In this document: one piece after another, positions 59,960 through 64,000 of the stretch
Layout: each line of letters begins with the position of its first letter
Numbering within the stretch: the first letter of the stretch is position 1
NCBI RefSeq assembly: GCF_004028635.1
Contig: NZ_RQJW01000006.1
Coordinates: 372,001 to 436,000 of the forward strand
Source: Streptomyces cyaneus
Lineage (GTDB): Bacteria; Actinomycetota; Actinomycetes; Streptomycetales; Streptomycetaceae
Length of the DNA: 64,000 bases
Direction of reading: 5' to 3'
Program-made: the position numbers and the translations under genes
The notes under the pieces: model-generated
Seen by the model: only the letters and a program-made list of their open reading frames with translations
Database searches by the model: none
Told to the model about the DNA's origin: nothing

Positions 59960-62349
59960 AGCGAGCCTCCCTCGGCTTCGACGCGGTCGGTCAGGGCCCA
60001 ACGGAAGCCCAGCAGGAAGGAGTTCAACTCCGAGGCGGGAATCGAGGTGGGCAGTTGGTCGGTGTCCTCCAGCAGGCCGTCCAACTGCCACAGGTTCGCG
60101 CCGGACTCCAACAGGTCGTCGCCGACCAGAACGGCCTTGGCGAGGCGTTCGATGTTCGCGCTGTCCGCGCCGAACCGGTTCACGTAGAAGGCGCGGAAGC
60201 GGTGGGGAGCGTTGACGTCGCCACCTATGCTCGCCCGTGAGTAGTAGTCCGACACGGCCTGTGAGATGCGCTGTCCGGAACGGATGCGGAGACCGAGGTT
60301 GAACGCGTCGGCGTCCTCCAGGAAGTCGCCGTAGCCGAAGGTGGAGTCGACGTCGGGCCTGGCGAGGCGGTCCTGGCAGAACGCCAGACCAGTCGGGTAG
60401 GCGTTCCTGTTCTTGCGCCACTCGGCGTAGAAGGTCATCAGGTCGCCGCCCCAGCCCACGGTGTCGCCGAAGTTGGCCTCGCTGGTGTTGCTCGCGTACT
60501 CCGCGATGCCCTCGGTGGAGGCCATGAGGTGCTGGGTACCGAGTGTGGCCTGCGTGACCGGGTCGGTGAACTCCAGGAAGTCCCGCACCGAGATGTCCCG
60601 AGCCTTTACATGCTTGATCCATTTCTCGTCGATCGGGTCGAGCAGCACGTTCCACGCGAGCGAGTCGTAGATCCCGTACCGGAAGAACTCCAGAACCAGC
60701 TGGTTGCGGCTCTTGCCCTGAGGGTCGTCGTAGAAGTCGGCCGCGGCTTCCAGCTTCTGCAACCCCACGACGAACTGATCGAGGCCCACCGCAGCCGAGT
60801 TGACCGAAGCCGACCCGGAGTCGGTCGTCTCCCGCCAGACGTCGTGGTCGAGGTCCCGTACGCCGTCGCCGTCGAAGTCGTACTCGCGGATCTGGTTGAT
60901 CGACCAGTTGCGCGGCAGCGGGTAGCCGAGATTGCCGGAGAACCCCCAGGACATGCCGGACACGAAGGACCAGCGGGCCCCGGTGTTGCGGGACACCTGG
61001 TCGCACACGTTGCGAGAGCCGTACACACCGAACTGGTAGTAGTTGCCGCGCTGCGCCAGGGCCGACCGGACGCCCTTGAAGTACGGGATGATGTGCGAGT
61101 TGATCTCGGTGCCGGTGGCGTCGTAGTCGACCGCGAAGTAGATGCATGTGCCCCGGTTGAAGCCGTGTCCCCTGGCCTTCGTGTACGCCTTCTCGGCGTC
61201 TTCCTCGCCTCTCGCGAAGGTGAACTCGCTCGCCTCCCCGCCGTAGTACTGGGAGATCGGGAAGACCCGCAGGCCGGAATCGAAGATGGCCTTCAGTTCG
61301 CCGGGCTTGATGGCCTTGTCGAGCCAGCCGTCGTCTCCCGGTCCGAACTTCTCGTCCAGGTAACGGCCGACGAGGCGGTAACCCTTGCCGTACAAGGCCT
61401 TGCCGCGTTCGGGCGTGATGGTCGTGATGCCGTCGCAGCCCTTGGCGGCGCGCATCGGGTCCCCCATGGAGACCAGCAGCTGCGCCCAGGTCTGGTAGTC
61501 GCCCTCGGCGTTGACCGGCTGGAGCAGGGAGAAACGCTTGAACGCGCGGATCCATTCGCCCTCGGCCGCCGCGTCGAAGGACGAGCTGTAGTGGTACTCG
61601 CCGTAGTCCTCGTCGTAAGTCGGGGAGTTGAAGCGGCATGCGGCTCGGAACAGGATGGCGAGGGGGCCGTCGTCCCCGGGGGTGTACGGGTTGCTCTTCA
61701 GACCCGCGATGGTCTTGTCCCCGAAGTACCCGGTGATCTCGTCCCTGGCGATGCCGATCTCGTACTGGATGGCCATCATCAGGCCCTGCTGGACGTCGCG
61801 CGAGTAGACGCCGTCGCAGGGAACGATGTTCATGGCGGGGATCCGGATGTCCACCACGTAGCGGGAATTGAGGTACCGCTGGATGCTCTGGATCGCCGCC
61901 TCGCCCTCGGGCACCCGGCGGAACTGGTCCATGCGCAGCAGCGCCTTGGTGACGCGGGCCCACAACTCGGCATCGACCGGCCGGCCGGCAGGGATGCCGA
62001 TGTCGCCGTAGAGCTCGGTCATCGAGGCCTGGGCCGTGCTGTCCCAGGTGTCGGCCGTCGCCGAGCCGTAGTAGCCCTTGCACCACAAGGTCGCGTTGTA
62101 GATCCGGACGATGTTCTTGTTCGTCTCCGCGAAGGGTCTGAGGTTGCGTTCCTTGACCTTGGTGAACGTGCCGGGGCCGAAGTTCTGCACGGTGGGGGAT
62201 ATCCCGAGCTCGTGCTGGAGGCCCTGCGTGAGGCTGAGCACGGTGCCCCATCCGGTGGCGCCGTCTTCGTCGCAGGCGATGTACCCGGCCACGCCGGCGT
62301 ATGTGTCGTTGACCCATCTCTGGGCCGCGAGCACGTTGGGATCGCTCAC
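59956..62349 (-). CDS. DUF1906 (Rv2525c-like) glycoside hydrolase-fold protein with PG-binding-like modules
   Basis: 797 aa from the ATG at 62349. Residues ~1-260 contain repeated PG-binding-like helical modules (LTQGLQHELGISPTVQNFGP; LMMAIQYEIGIARDEITGYF). The central ~325-520 segment is the DUF1906 TIM-barrel-like domain (CDGITTITPERGKALYGKGY, RLVGRYLD, DSGLRVFPISQYYG and TCIYFAVDYDATGTEINSHI, ending near HDVWRE). Related proteins are suspected peptidoglycan-active glycosidases. The C-terminal ~250 residues are helical with no known domain. No signal peptide is present, which is odd for a wall-active enzyme; Rv2525c has a Tat signal. Export might depend on the coupled Tat-type protein or another route. 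Confidence 0.82.
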   Translation of the reverse strand: MSDPNVLAAQRWVNDTYAGVAGYIACDEDGATGWGTVLSLTQGLQHELGISPTVQNFGPGTFTKVKERNLRPFAETNKNIVRIYNATLWCKGYYGSATADTWDSTAQASMTELYGDIGIPAGRPVDAELWARVTKALLRMDQFRRVPEGEAAIQSIQRYLNSRYVVDIRIPAMNIVPCDGVYSRDVQQGLMMAIQYEIGIARDEITGYFGDKTIAGLKSNPYTPGDDGPLAILFRAACRFNSPTYDEDYGEYHYSSSFDAAAEGEWIRAFKRFSLLQPVNAEGDYQTWAQLLVSMGDPMRAAKGCDGITTITPERGKALYGKGYRLVGRYLDEKFGPGDDGWLDKAIKPGELKAIFDSGLRVFPISQYYGGEASEFTFARGEEDAEKAYTKARGHGFNRGTCIYFAVDYDATGTEINSHIIPYFKGVRSALAQRGNYYQFGVYGSRNVCDQVSRNTGARWSFVSGMSWGFSGNLGYPLPRNWSINQIREYDFDGDGVRDLDHDVWRETTDSGSASVNSAAVGLDQFVVGLQKLEAAADFYDDPQGKSRNQLVLEFFRYGIYDSLAWNVLLDPIDEKWIKHVKARDISVRDFLEFTDPVTQATLGTQHLMASTEGIAEYASNTSEANFGDTVGWGGDLMTFYAEWRKNRNAYPTGLAFCQDRLARPDVDSTFGYGDFLEDADAFNLGLRIRSGQRISQAVSDYYSRASIGGDVNAPHRFRAFYVNRFGADSANIERLAKAVLVGDDLLESGANLWQLDGLLEDTDQLPTSIPASELNSFLLGFRWALTDRVEAEGGSL

Positions 62350-62673
62350 GGAATCATCTCCCCCTGTGGCGTTCGGACTCTGGATGGCAGGCGGCGCGGG
62401 GGTGGACCGCGCTGCCTGCCATGACGGTTCGAGGATGCGATGTGCCGGATCAGGTGCGCCAGCACGGTCGGGGAGGTGGGGTGATCATGGGATGCGGTCG
62501 GCTCTGACCTGCGGTGATTCCGTCCCTGGTGGGGTTGGGGCGGGACGCTGTGACGGTGGCCCGTGGGTCCGTGAGCCGTGACCGGCCGCAGAACGACGGC
62601 GTGGGCGACGTGCTCACGACACGTCGGCTCTGGGATCCTTGGACAGGCTGTTCGGACAACATGGGGGTGGACC
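62350..62673. other. divergent promoter region
   Basis: About 320 bp between the leftward surface operon and the rightward HTH genes. It must contain both promoters. GC is high with no protein-like ORF, no strong hairpin and no identifiable hexamers. Confidence 0.45.
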
Positions 62674-63474
62674 ATGTCCCGGTGGAAGGACCTGCCCGAG
62701 TCGCTCGATCCGCGACTTCGGCAGCTCGTGGTGCAGTTGCGCGAGCACAAGGACCGCAGCGAACTGAGCATCACGGCGCTCGCGTCCAGGACGGGATTCG
62801 GCAAATCGTCCTGGGACCGCTATCTCAACGGCAGGGCGCTGCCGCCGGAGGAGGCGGTCGAGGCGCTCGCGCGGGCCTGCGACACGGAGGCCGCACCCCT
62901 GCTGGCGCTCCGGGAACTGGCGGCGGAGGCGCCGATGCCGTCGTCGGCACCGGAGACGGCCGGTTCGCCGGACACGCCGGATGCGGACCACCTACGGGTA
63001 CGCCCGGCTTCGCGCCAGCCCGTGCCCTGGCCGGCCATCCTGCTCTCCAGTGTCACCACGTCCCTGGTGATGCTGGCCGGCCTGGTGCTACTGGCTCCGT
63101 GGGAGGACACCGCCACGCAAACGCCGGCCGCCGCGGACCGGAAGCCGTACACCGGCGCGGTCCACCCCTCTTTCGGAGCGTTCGTCTACAAGGCCGGCAC
63201 GACGTACGAGTGCGAGGTCGAGCGGGACGACGAGGACGGCCTGCTGTACGCGGGCTACAGCCGCACGCGCACGGAGCAGCTCCAGCGGGACGCGTCCCGT
63301 TGGGCGGTCGTGGAGGCACAGTGCCTCCTGGAGCACCACGGCGTCTCGCCGGGCGTCGTCGACGGAGCCTTCGGCAACAACACCGAACGCGCGGTACGGC
63401 GGCTCCAGGACCAGGGCAAGATCGCGGTGGACGGGATAGTCGGCCCGGACACCTGGAAGGTGCTGCGCACGTGA
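62674..63474 (+). CDS. membrane-anchored XRE-HTH protein with extracellular PG-binding domain
   Basis: 266 aa from the ATG at 62674. An N-terminal HTH (~18-75; LVVQLREHKDRSELSITALA, then GKSSWDRYLNGRALPPEEAV) is joined by a Pro/Ala linker to one transmembrane helix (WPAILLSSVTTSLVMLAGLV, ~117-136). An outside region follows with paired Cys (TYECEVERDD ... VEAQCLLEHH) and a C-terminal PG_binding_1 domain (VVDGAFGNNTERAVRRLQDQ, DGIVGPDTWKVLRT). The topology would let wall binding outside influence DNA or protein binding inside. It overlaps the next, paralogous gene by GTGA. Confidence 0.88.
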   Translation: MSRWKDLPESLDPRLRQLVVQLREHKDRSELSITALASRTGFGKSSWDRYLNGRALPPEEAVEALARACDTEAAPLLALRELAAEAPMPSSAPETAGSPDTPDADHLRVRPASRQPVPWPAILLSSVTTSLVMLAGLVLLAPWEDTATQTPAAADRKPYTGAVHPSFGAFVYKAGTTYECEVERDDEDGLLYAGYSRTRTEQLQRDASRWAVVEAQCLLEHHGVSPGVVDGAFGNNTERAVRRLQDQGKIAVDGIVGPDTWKVLRT

Positions 63475-64000
63475 GCGAGCGCGGCCCCCGGCGGGCGGGC
63501 GGTCCGCGAGAGGTGCCCCCGGAGTGCGCCCGGCTCGCCACGACGCTGCGCGAGCTGCGCGTCGGTACGGGGCTGAGTCTGGCCGCGCTGGCCACCAAGA
63601 CCCCCTACAGCAAGTCCTCGTGGGAGCGCTACCTCAACGGCCGGACCCTGCCGCCTCGGCAGGCGGTGGAGCAACTGTGCGCGCTGGCAGGCGTGAAACC
63701 GCAGCGCCCGCTCGCCCTGTGGCAGCTGGCGGAAGCCGCGTGGAGCGGCCGGGCCGGGCGGACGGGGCGCCCGGAGACAGCGGAGAGCGCGGCCAGGAGT
63801 ACGACGCCGAAGGAGGAGGTTGCGCGTACGAGGCCCGGCGCGGCACCCCCTCCTGCCGATTCGGCGACGCCCCGATCCCGTATCCCCTGGCTCTACGCCG
63901 GAGCCCTCGGCGTGCTCGCCCTCCTGGCCGCCGGGACGCTGATCGTGCTGGCCGGCCCCGGCGACCGCCCGGTCGGTGACCGCACCGCGGCGGCGGACTT
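63471..64000 (+). CDS. membrane-anchored XRE-HTH protein, C-terminus beyond window
   Basis: GTG start overlapping the previous stop (GTGA); open to the right edge (176 residues visible). The HTH (~20-75; CARLATTLRELRVGTGLSLA, YSKSSWERYLNGRTLPPRQA) is clearly paralogous to the preceding protein. A Pro/Thr linker and one transmembrane helix follow (WLYAGALGVLALLAAGTLIV, ~141-160). The extracellular part is cut off by the window end; by analogy it may carry another PG-binding domain. Confidence 0.85.
   Translation, partial: MSERGPRRAGGPREVPPECARLATTLRELRVGTGLSLAALATKTPYSKSSWERYLNGRTLPPRQAVEQLCALAGVKPQRPLALWQLAEAAWSGRAGRTGRPETAESAARSTTPKEEVARTRPGAAPPPADSATPRSRIPWLYAGALGVLALLAAGTLIVLAGPGDRPVGDRTAAAD

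Noticed and set aside
59267..62317. 1016-aa leftward reading frame across DUF1906
   Set aside because: Only its last ~230 codons (the Tat-signal protein) are real; the rest is out of frame with the DUF1906 gene.

Overview
The window is chromosomal DNA of a Streptomyces species. This rests on very high GC with strong third-position GC bias, frequent GTG/TTG starts, many 4-bp ATGA/GTGA gene overlaps, and a gene order (pcrA, M23 peptidase, lipase, icmB, SWIM/MoxR/VWA genes, sucCD, purN-purH) that I recall from the Streptomyces core chromosome around S. coelicolor SCO4793-SCO4815. The synteny is from memory and was not checked.

Layout. 1-11.2 kb: housekeeping and envelope genes: a PNPOx-family fragment, a class II aldolase, a DUF4429/SHOCT protein, a membrane protein with an IPT-like domain, DoxX, a PspC/toastrack envelope-stress module with a PspC-fused sensor kinase and LuxR-type regulator, an NlpC/P60 hydrolase and a small membrane protein. 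11.2-11.7 kb: a truncated TDT-family transporter and a block of 25-bp repeats. 11,710-25,548: a complete 13.8-kb Tn7-like transposon with identical 12-bp terminal inverted repeats (TGTAGGTTCCGA) and a perfect 5-bp target duplication (CGTGG). Its right end lies directly after the stop codon of a second NlpC/P60 gene, which is itself preceded by a c-di-AMP (ydaO-type) riboswitch. 27.3-33.6 kb: pcrA, an M23 peptidase, a lipase and icmB. 33.7-43.1 kb: a conserved DUF5691/SWIM/MoxR/DUF5682/VWA cluster. 43.4-47.0 kb: two secreted low-complexity proteins, one built from 11-residue repeats. 47.6-56.1 kb: sucCD, a sigma-like membrane protein, DUF6350, purN and purH. 56.1-64 kb: a cell-surface cluster with a Ser/Thr kinase ending in a peptidoglycan-binding domain, a leftward operon of secreted or surface proteins including a DUF1906 glycosidase-like protein, and two membrane-anchored XRE-HTH proteins.

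The centre of interest is the transposon. Its transposition genes (tnsA-tniA-tniB-tniQ) form a leftward operon in which each gene overlaps the next by 4 bp. TniQ is unusually long (979 aa): it adds at least three homeodomain-like HTHs, a LysR-type winged helix and a PadR-type winged helix to the TniQ zinc domain, which suggests a dedicated DNA-reading target selector. The cargo includes a ~1190-aa STAND/NACHT NTPase of markedly lower GC, with an N-terminal PD-(D/E)xK-like nuclease and a C-terminal RanBP2-type zinc finger. This architecture resembles Avs-type anti-phage proteins. The rest of the cargo is a PIN-domain protein, a small XRE regulator, and remnants of IS3- and IS701-family elements. 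Coordinates of ends and overlaps were read directly from the sequence; functions are inferred from motifs without database searches.
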